A program made the position numbers and the translations under genes. 64,000 bases of DNA from Flavobacteriales bacterium (GTDB lineage Bacteria; Bacteroidota; Bacteroidia; NS11-12g; UBA9320), in NCBI GenBank assembly GCA_020635455.1, contig JACJZT010000004.1, forward strand, positions 62,001 through 126,000. Reading direction: 5' to 3'. Positions 27,794-37,617 of this stretch are shown here, piece after piece. Every line of letters begins with the position of its first letter. Position 1 is the stretch's first letter. Under the pieces are notes generated by a model that was not told where the DNA came from, made no database searches, and saw nothing but the letters and a program-made list of their open reading frames with translations.

Positions 27794-29238
27794 TGATCGC
27801 TGATTAAATACAATTCACCCATAGGTTCATTCTTTGGGTTCAGAATGGTCTTCAATTTCTTTTTGCCATAAAGAGAGCGTTTTAAAAGGCTGTTCATTTT
27901 ATTTCGAACAAAAGAGTGGTTTGGTGTAAAGTCTATTATTAAGGTTCCATCTAACGAAGACTGCTCTAAAATTTTTTTATACTCTTCCAGGTTTTTGTCC
28001 CATGCAGGCAATTCATCCCAGACACTAAAATAGAGGTATTGGGATGAACAAGGCAGGCAATTTTCTGCAAGTATGGGAAGTGCCGGAGAATAGTTGAAGA
28101 CGGCCACATTTTTAATTTCGGGTTTATGTTCAGTTATAACTTCTTCTATTTGATGTATAACTGCTCTGTCGTATTCGGCCTGCTCTAAATTTCCTGTAAA
28201 TGAGAAATTACGATTCATTAAAAAGATGTTGAATACAATTGAAAGTATTCCTAAGATCATGGCCGGATTCAATAATTTACTTTTTATTTTAACCTTACCT
28301 GCGATCAGAGCTATATAAACCAATATTGAACCAACAGGCAAATAGTAATGACCGTAATATCTGCCGCTTATTCCAATGTTAAAGACTCCTAAAGCAAGTG
28401 AGCACAAAATTGCTGTGGTGAACAAGGGTGGTTGTGAAATGAGAAGGATAAATAAAAAGATCAAAAGACCGATGATTCCGGGACCCTGGTTTTCTATAAA
28501 GGTTTTTCCTGTTTTAATAATATGATCCGGATCAAACATGGATGAGGGTCTGGAATAATACTTGAAATTAAACAAAAAAGCCTGCTCCATAAAAGAATTG
28601 AAGGCAGAATGATACAACAGCCATACAGAAACAAGAATAAGTGGAGCCATCATGATCAATAAATTTACACCCAGGGTTTTCATGCTTGTTTTCTGCCTAA
28701 AAAAGGTTTGGTAAAAAAGTAAAGGCAAAAGAGGTAGCAAATCATTCTGCTGATTGATGAAAACCACTCCGGAGATCAGCCATAAGATCCATGACGGCTT
28801 ATTTTTGACCATTATATAAAGGAATATAAGGTACAGGTAGCAAGTCCATTCCCGTGTTAAGCCTCCATACTCATAATAAAATGGATTTCGAATCCAAAGA
28901 ATGAATAGTACCGGGATCAGAAACGGTAACAAACCCTTTTGCCCCTCTAACATTTTCGAAATTAAATGAATGCATAGTATCAACATCAGGGTACCCGCGA
29001 CAAAAACGTCCCATTGTTTTAAAAATCCGGTAAGGGCGAACACCAGGTAAATGAAGGGTCCTTTATGGTCGAAATAATCCAGGTATGGCATTTTGCCACA
29101 ATTGATCGATCGCCCGATACCACGAAATATTTCTCGATCGTTTCCCGAGGGAACCCACTGAGGAAGCAACCACAGAACGGATAAAACACTTATTAAAAAA
29201 AGTATTACGTTTGTCTTGGTAAAAATCGACTTAATCAA
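27790..29238 (-). CDS. Multi-spanning GT39-like glycosyltransferase
   Basis: I place the start at TTG 29238 (482 aa). The longer choice, TTG 29286, lies inside a perfect promoter box and would collide with the divergent gene. The protein has about ten membrane helices. The first periplasmic loop contains YLDYFDHKGP, the acidic-His motif of the ArnT/PMT (GT39) C-type enzymes that use polyprenyl-phosphate sugars. The C-terminal 130 residues are soluble. It probably transfers a sugar from a lipid carrier on the periplasmic side; acceptor unknown. Confidence 0.8.
   Translation of the reverse strand: MIKSIFTKTNVILFLISVLSVLWLLPQWVPSGNDREIFRGIGRSINCGKMPYLDYFDHKGPFIYLVFALTGFLKQWDVFVAGTLMLILCIHLISKMLEGQKGLLPFLIPVLFILWIRNPFYYEYGGLTREWTCYLYLIFLYIMVKNKPSWILWLISGVVFINQQNDLLPLLPLLFYQTFFRQKTSMKTLGVNLLIMMAPLILVSVWLLYHSAFNSFMEQAFLFNFKYYSRPSSMFDPDHIIKTGKTFIENQGPGIIGLLIFLFILLISQPPLFTTAILCSLALGVFNIGISGRYYGHYYLPVGSILVYIALIAGKVKIKSKLLNPAMILGILSIVFNIFLMNRNFSFTGNLEQAEYDRAVIHQIEEVITEHKPEIKNVAVFNYSPALPILAENCLPCSSQYLYFSVWDELPAWDKNLEEYKKILEQSSLDGTLIIDFTPNHSFVRNKMNSLLKRSLYGKKKLKTILNPKNEPMGELYLISDH
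29206..29213 (+). promoter_or_regulatory. -7 box for the plus-strand glycosyltransferase genes
   Basis: TACGTTTG fits TAnnTTTG exactly. Initiation near 29220 leaves about 30 nt before TTG 29251. The box lies within the 5' end of the divergent gene, so the two promoters face across overlapping sequence. Confidence 0.45.
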
Positions 29239-29250
29239 ATTCTTGCACTT

Positions 29251-30927
29251 TTGAGCACTGCAGCAAATTATCTTAAAAAAAATCAAAAGTACTTTTTTTA
29301 CTTTCTCATTATTTTTTTTCCACTCTTAAAACTTTTCGGAAATTTTATCGATCCCAATTTTGTTTCAGATAGTAAAATGCATTTACGGATCTCCCAAAAT
29401 ATTTTGGATGGTCATGGACATGCATTTCTGGAATCAAATCCGAATGACCTCTCCTTAACAAACGCGAAGGAGATAAATTTCTGGCCACCGGGTTATAGCT
29501 TATTGCTTTGTGTTTTTCTGGCATTGGGATTAAAAGGGGTTTCGGCGATCATCTTTAGTGATGCTCTTGCAATTTTGTTGTTATATTTATGCTGGTATAA
29601 AATTATTGTATCCCTTAAAATAGAAAATAAAATTCCAATTGTGGTATTTCTATTTGCCTTTTTTACCCTGGGTTACACACCTATCGGGACCTTCTACTCT
29701 TACGGAACCAATATCTGGTCTTTATTGTGTTTTAGTGTTGGAATCCTTTGTTTAGTTTCAGGTTATCATTCAAACAATTTTTCGCGATTTCGGCGAGCTT
29801 TTGTCTTTTTTTTATCTTGTTTCCTCTGTGTTTTTTTCAGGTATGCATATTTGCCTGTGGGTTTGTTGATGTGCCTTGGATACTTGTGGATGCTGTATAA
29901 AAATGAACGTTTAGCTACTGCATTAAAATTTGCTTTAATACCGGCCATTCTTTTTGGTGGCTTTTACCTGTATCAGTCTTATCGACAAGAGAACCTCAAT
30001 TACATAAATTCATTTCATCCTGATTCAGAACAAACGATTTATGCTGATAACCTTGTAAAAACTTCTGCCATCGTATCCAATACCTTTTTACAACCTTTGA
30101 TCTATAAGTCTACGAATCTGTTTCACAGCCTGAGTTTGTTTATCAGGGATAAGGATAAATTATCCGCTGAACAAGTTCGAAATGGGATGATCAAATATGT
30201 TTTTACGCTTCTATTGTGTTTTTTTCTTTTTGCAGCTTTGTTTGCGTTTTACCGGCGCGGGACTGAGATCCTTAAGAAAACTTTGTTATTTATGTTGATC
30301 CTCGCAGTGCTTCAGATTCTGTTTTTTATGGGTTTGTCATTGCGATATCCTCCGGAGATCTTTAAAGGTATGGATGGAATTCAAACCTGGACCTATGTTG
30401 AGGAGGTTCGCTATTTTAATGCGATACATCTTTTGATCCTTATTACGGGTCTTTTCGCAATGTATACCTATAAAATTATGTTTGCTCGTACCATTCTTTT
30501 CTTTTGTGTATTGTTTAACCTGAGTGTGTTTTCAAAAAACCTTGCAGGAAAATCGATTCACAAGCTCGACAACATACGATCAAAAAACTTCTGGATTCTT
30601 GAATCACTGCCCGATTCCCTGAATTACAAAAAGGCTGTATTTCTCGAAAAAGAATTAACGGTGCGACCGTCTAATTACCATTATGTTTCCATTCTTTTTG
30701 CCGACAAAGGAGTCCCCACCTTAAAAAACAGATCCGGATCGTTAATTAAAACTTCAAAACCAATAACGCTTTACATGGCCATTGATCATGTGGAGTACGA
30801 CGAAGGAGATGCCAAATTGAAAGAATTCATATTCCGCAACAAGGCAGCGTTTATCGGCACCATCCTTCATAACAAGGTTGAAATATACAGCATGAAGATT
30901 TATCCGGGTCAAAAATTAATTTTGTAG
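29251..30927 (+). CDS. Multi-spanning membrane protein, probable glycosyltransferase
   Basis: A 558-aa protein with about ten hydrophobic helices and a soluble C-terminal part of about 110 residues. The first loop has DPNFVSDSKMHLRISQNIL, with acidic residues and a His placed as in lipid-carrier-dependent GT-C glycosyltransferases (inference). I do not recognise a specific family. It starts at TTG 29251, and a GT2 gene follows after six bases, so the two are one transcription unit with the next GT2. GT2 plus GT-C pairs often make and use a polyprenyl-phosphate sugar, which fits this arrangement. Confidence 0.75.
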   Translation: MSTAANYLKKNQKYFFYFLIIFFPLLKLFGNFIDPNFVSDSKMHLRISQNILDGHGHAFLESNPNDLSLTNAKEINFWPPGYSLLLCVFLALGLKGVSAIIFSDALAILLLYLCWYKIIVSLKIENKIPIVVFLFAFFTLGYTPIGTFYSYGTNIWSLLCFSVGILCLVSGYHSNNFSRFRRAFVFFLSCFLCVFFRYAYLPVGLLMCLGYLWMLYKNERLATALKFALIPAILFGGFYLYQSYRQENLNYINSFHPDSEQTIYADNLVKTSAIVSNTFLQPLIYKSTNLFHSLSLFIRDKDKLSAEQVRNGMIKYVFTLLLCFFLFAALFAFYRRGTEILKKTLLFMLILAVLQILFFMGLSLRYPPEIFKGMDGIQTWTYVEEVRYFNAIHLLILITGLFAMYTYKIMFARTILFFCVLFNLSVFSKNLAGKSIHKLDNIRSKNFWILESLPDSLNYKKAVFLEKELTVRPSNYHYVSILFADKGVPTLKNRSGSLIKTSKPITLYMAIDHVEYDEGDAKLKEFIFRNKAAFIGTILHNKVEIYSMKIYPGQKLIL

Positions 30928-30933
30928 GACCTT

Positions 30934-31644
30934 TTGGAAAATCTAAAAACTTTCATTGTAATACCGGCATATAACGAATCGGTAGAAGTCCTTTCCAGGG
31001 TGATCCATTCTTTTTTGAATTTTAACATATTGGTGGTTGACGATGGCTCCGAAAATGAAATCGAACCTTTGTTTATGGACAAGTTCAAAGGATCCAGGGT
31101 TCATTTTTTGCGAATCCCAAAAAATAAAGGTCAGGGTTATGCAATCGAAAAAGGTGTAGAAAAAGTTCTTGAACAAGGTGCCGAAATTGTCTGTACCATT
31201 GACGCGGATGGACAACATGATGTTCAAAGCTGCATCGACATTATGAGGGCTTTTGAAAATGAAAATGTGGACATTTTACTCGGTTCGAGGTTTGTTGAAA
31301 ATGGCAGCGGGGTTCCCTTTTTGCGCAAAATATTTCTAAAAGGAGGTATTTTGGTAAATTATTTTTATTCGGGATTAATGCTTACGGATGCTCATTGTGG
31401 TTTAAGGGTTTTTAATCGAAGTTTTGCCGAAAAACTTAAGTTCTTCAATTTTCGGCAGGCACATGCAAGTGAATTTCTGTATATCATCCGCAAAGAAAAA
31501 TTCCGATATAAAGAATTTCCGGTTACTGTAAATTATTCTCCCTATGCTGTTAAAAAAAGTCAACCTCTCTGGAATAGTTTTGCCATAATGTACCATTTGC
31601 TCAAGCACAGGCTTTATGTTTTTTTAAATTTAAACATATCATGA
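30934..31644 (+). CDS. DPM1-like glycosyltransferase family 2
   Basis: The 236-aa enzyme starts at TTG 30934. It has IVIPAYNES, ILVVDDGSEN, NKGQGYAIEKG and the metal site TIDADGQHD (about residues 88-96), followed by LLGSRFVENG. This is the signature of dolichyl/polyprenyl-phosphate mannose synthase-like enzymes, which charge a lipid phosphate with a sugar. It could supply the donor for either multi-spanning transferase of the island. Its stop overlaps the next gene by the ATGA arrangement. Confidence 0.9.
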   Translation: MENLKTFIVIPAYNESVEVLSRVIHSFLNFNILVVDDGSENEIEPLFMDKFKGSRVHFLRIPKNKGQGYAIEKGVEKVLEQGAEIVCTIDADGQHDVQSCIDIMRAFENENVDILLGSRFVENGSGVPFLRKIFLKGGILVNYFYSGLMLTDAHCGLRVFNRSFAEKLKFFNFRQAHASEFLYIIRKEKFRYKEFPVTVNYSPYAVKKSQPLWNSFAIMYHLLKHRLYVFLNLNIS

Positions 31645-32495
31645 AAATTAGCGTCATAACACCTGTACTTAACGGTGAAGCACACATCGAGCAAACCATT
31701 CGTTCCGTTATGGATCAGAAAGGTGACTTTGAACTGGAATACCTGATCTTCGACGGTGGGTCTGATGACCGCACAATAAGCATTGTTGAAGGCCTGATTG
31801 AAGAATACGAAGATTTACACAACAAAGGTAAAATGAAGGGACTCAAAATAACTCTATACCGTGAAAAAGACCATGGTATGTACGACGCGATTGCAAAAGG
31901 GATCAAAAGATCAACCGGTGATATTTTGTGCTACATCAACTCCGATGATTTCTTTTTGCCGAATTCTTTTCAATGCATTACTACTGTGTTTACGTCTTTC
32001 AGTCAGATTATGTGGCTTACCGGATTTCCTATTCGATATAATGAAAAAGGCGAACTGATCCGGGTACAAATTCCATTTTTATATCATCGCAAATTAATTC
32101 AGACCGGATTTCACGGAACCCTACTACCTTTCATTCAGCAGGAATCGGTTTTTTTCAGGCGAAGTTTAGCTTCTCATCTCGACCATAAAAGATTGTCCGA
32201 ATTCAAACTTGCAGGAGACCATTACCTCTGGCATCATTTTGCAAAACAAGGTTATGATCTTTACATCCTTGAATCATTGCTTTCAGGTAATCGCATTCGC
32301 AGTGGACAATTATCGGAAAACAAAACAAAATACCTGGAGGAATTCCGTAAAATAAGTGATCCGGCTGGTATTCAGGACGAGCTGCGGGCAATTCTTATTA
32401 GGATGGTCGATAAACTGGCAGGCCAATCTTTAAAACGCCGGCTATCAAAACACAGGGTCTATTATAAAAATCGCAACTGGGTATTAAAACCTTAG
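31641..32495 (+). CDS. Glycosyltransferase family 2, WcaA-like
   Basis: A 284-aa cytoplasmic GT-A enzyme with ISVITPVLNG at the N-terminus, LIFDGGSDDRT, EKDHGMYDAIAKG and the metal site CYINSDDFFLP (about residues 94-104). The DHGMYDAI segment is typical of a GT2 subgroup in O-antigen and capsule loci. The ATG overlaps the previous stop (ATGA), so it is translationally coupled. It ends 4 bp inside the convergent gingipain-fold gene. Confidence 0.9.
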   Translation: MKISVITPVLNGEAHIEQTIRSVMDQKGDFELEYLIFDGGSDDRTISIVEGLIEEYEDLHNKGKMKGLKITLYREKDHGMYDAIAKGIKRSTGDILCYINSDDFFLPNSFQCITTVFTSFSQIMWLTGFPIRYNEKGELIRVQIPFLYHRKLIQTGFHGTLLPFIQQESVFFRRSLASHLDHKRLSEFKLAGDHYLWHHFAKQGYDLYILESLLSGNRIRSGQLSENKTKYLEEFRKISDPAGIQDELRAILIRMVDKLAGQSLKRRLSKHRVYYKNRNWVLKP

Positions 32496-35400
32496 CGCAT
32501 AATGTATAATTTACCGATTCCTTTTTTGAAAAGGTGATCGGCACCGGTTTCACTCATTTCAATTTCCTTTCCGTTTAGTCTGGTTGTGATCTTGTATAAA
32601 TACACTCCATTCGCCAGGCGATCCCCGTATTCATCTGTTCCGTCCCATTCATATTCAGAAATATTGTTGCCTATTCTGAGAGGTCCTATTTCTGTTTGGT
32701 CAATTTCTTTGATCAGCCGTCCCGATATGGTCATAATACTGATCTTAAACACATCAGGTACCTGCTCGCCGGTAAGGGTGAATACAAAACGTGTTTTGGT
32801 AGTAAACGGATTTGGATAAGGATAAACATTGGTGATGGTTGCTTTGGTAATGATCCTGAAAGTGATGGTATAATCTTCTACCGAGGCCAAATTCCCTTTG
32901 GCATCCACTACCGAAACTGCCATTTCATACACACCATCAACAAGGTATTTTGGACGATAGATCAGTTTACATTCAACATCAGGCCCGGTGGAAGGGATAA
33001 ACTCAAAAGTATCCGAATTAACATTGAGAGATGTAAAATTTAATTCTCCCGGGTATTTTATCTTTACTTTAAAATAATTCGGATCGTCCATGAGCAAATA
33101 TTTATTATTGTCTCCGGCACTGATGGTGATTTCAGGACTTGGTGTTATGATCTCGTTGTTAATTATATGACGCCCGTCAAATACCACATCCAGATAGGGT
33201 TTTTCTTCATCTTTCATCACATGGTAGGCAAATTGCCAGTTATTGTTGAACAGGTATTGTTCCGGCTGGGCCATATTGGGATTGACGGAAATATTGATAA
33301 GATAATTTCCAAACTGTCCTTCGGTCAGAATACTTTTTTCCAGTATCAGATCATCATCAGGCTTAAGGTCTTTAAACTTCCTGAAGTCAAGAGTATCAAT
33401 CGTATTATTTTCATCAACGGATGTAATCAATACCAGCATACTGTCAAGATCAAGATCGTAAATATTGGTATAGGCCACTTTAAGGTTTAAAGTATCACCT
33501 TCATCCAGGGTGTCTTTATTTTGAACCAATGAAACCAGTGGGTTCATTGCTCCTTCAGGCAATCCTTCAAATAAGACAGTCCAACGCGCGATCCCATTAG
33601 GTGTTTTGTTAACACTGTCTTCAATATCCGCTTCCAGCCTCAAATACGGAAATTCCACAGGATCCACTGAACTCAGGGATAACTCCCGGTCTTTTATTCC
33701 GGCATAGAGCTTACTCGAAGTTCCATTTTGCCGTATACCGTATATATCAAATTTTACCAGATCAAATAGGGTATCTATTGGTTCCAAAGTACGGTAAAAA
33801 TATTTCCAGGATGTGGATGGACCAATTCGTGTGCTTGACATACTTCCGGAATCGGCAAGCACATTTATGGTAGTATTCACAAAAATATACTGATCTTTTC
33901 CTGGAAGAGGATTATTCGGATCAGAAAGTTTTTCAATAGCTGAACCCGGAAGGTCGCCTTTTTTTCCTACAAGGATATAAGGCTCCTGCTCAAGAACCGT
34001 TCTGGTCTGCACGGCGCCAAACTTTTCGAGGGTCCTGAAAATGGTATCTTCCCAGTTGGGTATGTTGTGATTTGGACCGGTCATTAGCATAAGTGTATAG
34101 TCCTTTGGGATCTGATCCAGAAAATAAATAAAGGAATCACGGTCTGCTTTATTGAACATATTGTAATAATAAGAGCAAGAAGGTGAAACACCCGGCTTTT
34201 CAAAGTAAGGCCTTAAATAATTGGTAGGAGCCTGCCACCAGGGTGATTTCTCAGAAATAACATTATGCTTACTTGGTAGGCAAAACCTTGATTCATCTTT
34301 CTGACTAATCGCCACAACCAGAATTCCGCCTTTGGTCAGATACCCGAAGTATAACGGGTAACCTTCGTGCCAGATCGTTCTCCAGGTTGCTGAAGAATTT
34401 TTACCGGAAGTTTCGATAACGTAAGGCAAGGATTGAGTAGTTGTAAATTGCAGATGCCTCACTGTATCGTATACCATTTGATTTTTGGGAGCATCCAGGA
34501 ATTTCTGGAAATAACCCTGGCTCCAACCCTTGGGGCTACCTAAAATGCCTGCAAAAGTTGACTCATCCCATATACCGGTTCCGGATCCGTCATCGATCCT
34601 TACCCTCCAGTAATAGTCTGTACTGTCGGTAGGCAAAAGATTAAATTTATGTGTAGCAATATAGGATGACTTTACAGGTCCGGAATTCAACTTAAACGGA
34701 CTGTTAAAGGTCGGAACCGTATCCATTTCAAAATAGAAATCGTATTCAGCCTTATTAAATACCAGGGACTGTGCTGTTAGTTCAACCAATGCTGCCGGCA
34801 CGATATTATCTTTTAGTGGGAACAGAATTTGAGCATTGGTAGAGGTAAAAGAATACTGGTACGAAATACTATTGTTGGTTTCTCCCAATGGAGCCTGCTC
34901 GGCAACCGAGTTTGCAGTGTCGATCTCAATACTGAAGGAATTCAATCCTTTCATGTTAACACCTGAAGGTCTTTTCATCCAATAAATCAAAGAATCGTTG
35001 TTGTATACTGGACGATTCAGAATTCCCTTATGATTGATCCTGGTCCCGTTAGGCAAGGTCTGGACAACCCTTAAAGTGAAAGAATCTTCGGTAGCTGCTG
35101 CAAGATTTAGCGGATAGATCTTTATGGCAAATGAATCTGCTTCAGCCGTAACTTTTGAGGGGTATATCTTTAATCTCGCCGCATCAACTGTATAGTCAGG
35201 CAGAGTTGCATTAAACAGTCTTACGGAAGGGTCACCCATAAATAGCATCTGGCGGCATTGTGCACGATTGTAGAAATTCGTTGGCAACTGATAATTCTCT
35301 ATCGTTAGGCTAACATTTTCCGCAAACGACAAGTCGGTATTTTGGGTTAATTTCTGATGAAGCACAATGGCGTAATAATAAAGTTCTCCTACATATCCGA

Positions 35401-37468
35401 AGGTGGTACCGGCAAGCCAGCCAAGGGCTCCTTTGTTTTTTGTAAAAAGATAATCTTCGGCAAGTGAACCACCGTCAAATGTATTTCCCAAACCACATCC
35501 GTTGAAATAGTAAAAAGGGTATTTTCCGAAATTGTTCAATTGATAGGCATCTCCTATATCAATATCCGATGCCTGTGTTGAGCCGTGGCCGAAATAATCG
35601 ATCATGGCATAACCTTTGTTTATTTCCTGTTGAATTTTTTGTTTTAGTGACGAATCGATAGGACTGGGATCTTGTTTGGTTATCAGCTTTCTGTTAACAG
35701 CCCATTTGGGCAACTTCATAATGTTAAAGAAATTGTTTTGATATCCAACGAACTGATCCACTTCCGATTTGTTATATCCCCCCGCAAGTTGCAATACATT
35801 TTTATTCCATGATTTGGTACCATTCAATACATGGTCGCTTAATTTATCGATGTAATTCGCGATCTGAATATTGGAAGTCGCTGGTAATCTTCCGGTTGCC
35901 ATAACCGGATTGAGGGTTGAACCCAGATAACCGGTAACGAAAAACATGTCGGAAGGTGGCAGACCGTAGGTTGGAACCAGATCAAATTTATAATTTACTG
36001 CAGGATTAAATCGTGTATTGATGTATTTCTGACCTTTGCCCAAAAGCAAGAGGTATTTGAATCCGCTTACGTTGGTTTTGGCAAATCTGCATAAGTTTTT
36101 GATGGCCATCGGATGTTTGATCCCATAATAAAACTGATCGTAAATATCTGAAGTGTAAGCAAGTAATACGTTGTGCTGACCACCTGTAGTGGTTGAAAGG
36201 TAATTTTTATAGGCCCTGGCACCGGAATCAAGACTGGGGTGAGAGATCATTAGATAATCCTGTCCCGAGAGTGGTATGATCTCATTGAACCTATACTTTA
36301 TCAATCCTGTGGAACCAAGTACATTTATCCTGCTTTCATCCACGATCAGAATCTGACGGTTGCTTGATGCCATTGACAAATTACAGGATAAGGTGCCGGC
36401 TGAAACCGTTGCTGTTGCATAAGTATTGTTCAGAATATCATATACCATGGGCTTGTTTAACGATAGCGGGTATCCGGTAAACCGGATAAAATTATTTACG
36501 GAATTGTAATTGAACTTAAAATAAGAAGAGTCGTTCAGATGAAATTGCCGGGGATAGATCAACTTTGTATAGGAAATGGAATGTATGGATTTTGACAACA
36601 GATACGATTCGAATTTAAAATCGGTACTGGTGCTGCCTATAAGTTTGGAATCCAAAGAATCCTGAAAAAGGTATCGCCCGTAACCATTTACCCTTTGAGT
36701 ATTGATTACCGTCCCATTCGAATAACTAACCTTTACGCCATTGTTAAACCCGTCAACATCATAGCCTCCTGTATTGTTTGCTCTTGAATGGATAAGGGAT
36801 TCGAGAAAAGGTTTGGGCCCGGTTAAACTTAGCTTGGGGGTAAGGAACCGCACACTTACGGGACTGCCGCTAAATTGCATAGCCCATCCCTCCCCTTCGG
36901 TGAATTCGGAATAAAAACCTTCTTTGGCAAATCCAAAGCCATCGTATGACTGGCCTTTATTGGCAGGAGTAAAATAGATGAATTCTTCATTTAAGAAATA
37001 AGGTTCAGGTGTTTTTCCTGAATAATTAAGATCGTTGTATTCATCTACTCTGAGACCCGGATCGGATGAGATGGTAAGAAAGTATACAGAAGTATCGGTA
37101 AACAGACTCATCTTCTGATGCGGTTGTTCGCCGGGACTCAGGTAAAGTTCGTTATCAAGTTCTCCGTTATTGTATGTACCATAAAATAGAATGTAATCGC
37201 CCGAATCCAGTTGGTTATTGCTTCCATCTTTAACCAGGATCGGCAGTTCTTTTCCGTTTATCCACATCCGGATATGATCTGCATTGGGAATTCCAACAGG
37301 AAATCCGGATCCTTTCAATGTACTGTAAGGGATCTTATACAAGCCCTCCTTACCAATTTTTATCTTAAAATAATCCTGATTAAACTGTATCCATTCGTTA
37401 CCATAGTTTTGAGAAAAAGAAAAATGTACCGAAAGCAGCAGCCCAATGAATAAAATAAATTTTTTCAT
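32492..37468 (-). CDS. Gingipain-fold (C25) protein, PorU2-like, T9SS-linked
   Basis: A very large secreted protein of 1658 aa. It has a signal peptide (residues 1-19), a beta-rich N-terminal part, a C25 peptidase domain with catalytic His628 (YFGHGS) and Cys658 (NGCGLG), then several beta-sandwich repeats. The C-terminus is FlgD-like, with YPYPNPF, EYEWDGTDEYGDRLANGVY and KGIGKLYIMR. Proteins of this length and layout are annotated as putative T9SS sortase PorU2 in Bacteroidota. Classical PorU, which removes sorting domains and attaches LPS to cargo, is shorter. Surface location is likely. The exact role, sortase-like or protease, is not settled by sequence. Confidence 0.85.
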   Translation of the reverse strand: MKKFILFIGLLLSVHFSFSQNYGNEWIQFNQDYFKIKIGKEGLYKIPYSTLKGSGFPVGIPNADHIRMWINGKELPILVKDGSNNQLDSGDYILFYGTYNNGELDNELYLSPGEQPHQKMSLFTDTSVYFLTISSDPGLRVDEYNDLNYSGKTPEPYFLNEEFIYFTPANKGQSYDGFGFAKEGFYSEFTEGEGWAMQFSGSPVSVRFLTPKLSLTGPKPFLESLIHSRANNTGGYDVDGFNNGVKVSYSNGTVINTQRVNGYGRYLFQDSLDSKLIGSTSTDFKFESYLLSKSIHSISYTKLIYPRQFHLNDSSYFKFNYNSVNNFIRFTGYPLSLNKPMVYDILNNTYATATVSAGTLSCNLSMASSNRQILIVDESRINVLGSTGLIKYRFNEIIPLSGQDYLMISHPSLDSGARAYKNYLSTTTGGQHNVLLAYTSDIYDQFYYGIKHPMAIKNLCRFAKTNVSGFKYLLLLGKGQKYINTRFNPAVNYKFDLVPTYGLPPSDMFFVTGYLGSTLNPVMATGRLPATSNIQIANYIDKLSDHVLNGTKSWNKNVLQLAGGYNKSEVDQFVGYQNNFFNIMKLPKWAVNRKLITKQDPSPIDSSLKQKIQQEINKGYAMIDYFGHGSTQASDIDIGDAYQLNNFGKYPFYYFNGCGLGNTFDGGSLAEDYLFTKNKGALGWLAGTTFGYVGELYYYAIVLHQKLTQNTDLSFAENVSLTIENYQLPTNFYNRAQCRQMLFMGDPSVRLFNATLPDYTVDAARLKIYPSKVTAEADSFAIKIYPLNLAAATEDSFTLRVVQTLPNGTRINHKGILNRPVYNNDSLIYWMKRPSGVNMKGLNSFSIEIDTANSVAEQAPLGETNNSISYQYSFTSTNAQILFPLKDNIVPAALVELTAQSLVFNKAEYDFYFEMDTVPTFNSPFKLNSGPVKSSYIATHKFNLLPTDSTDYYWRVRIDDGSGTGIWDESTFAGILGSPKGWSQGYFQKFLDAPKNQMVYDTVRHLQFTTTQSLPYVIETSGKNSSATWRTIWHEGYPLYFGYLTKGGILVVAISQKDESRFCLPSKHNVISEKSPWWQAPTNYLRPYFEKPGVSPSCSYYYNMFNKADRDSFIYFLDQIPKDYTLMLMTGPNHNIPNWEDTIFRTLEKFGAVQTRTVLEQEPYILVGKKGDLPGSAIEKLSDPNNPLPGKDQYIFVNTTINVLADSGSMSSTRIGPSTSWKYFYRTLEPIDTLFDLVKFDIYGIRQNGTSSKLYAGIKDRELSLSSVDPVEFPYLRLEADIEDSVNKTPNGIARWTVLFEGLPEGAMNPLVSLVQNKDTLDEGDTLNLKVAYTNIYDLDLDSMLVLITSVDENNTIDTLDFRKFKDLKPDDDLILEKSILTEGQFGNYLINISVNPNMAQPEQYLFNNNWQFAYHVMKDEEKPYLDVVFDGRHIINNEIITPSPEITISAGDNNKYLLMDDPNYFKVKIKYPGELNFTSLNVNSDTFEFIPSTGPDVECKLIYRPKYLVDGVYEMAVSVVDAKGNLASVEDYTITFRIITKATITNVYPYPNPFTTKTRFVFTLTGEQVPDVFKISIMTISGRLIKEIDQTEIGPLRIGNNISEYEWDGTDEYGDRLANGVYLYKITTRLNGKEIEMSETGADHLFKKGIGKLYIMR

Positions 37469-37591
37469 TATTCTGATTAATATTATCCTTACGCAATAAT
37501 ACTGAATAATTTGTCAATAAAGTATAAAATGAACCAACACCTAATTTCAGGAATATTTTATCGGGCATGGGTAAAAACTAAAATGCATTGA

Positions 37592-37599
37592 TATTTTTG
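37592..37599 (+). promoter_or_regulatory. -7 box of the CoA-transferase operon
   Basis: TATTTTTG is an exact TAnnTTTG match. Initiation near 37606 leaves a leader of about 12 nt before ATG 37618 and excludes the upstream in-frame TTG at 37588. Confidence 0.5.
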
Positions 37600-37617
37600 T
37601 ATCTTAAATTAAATAGT

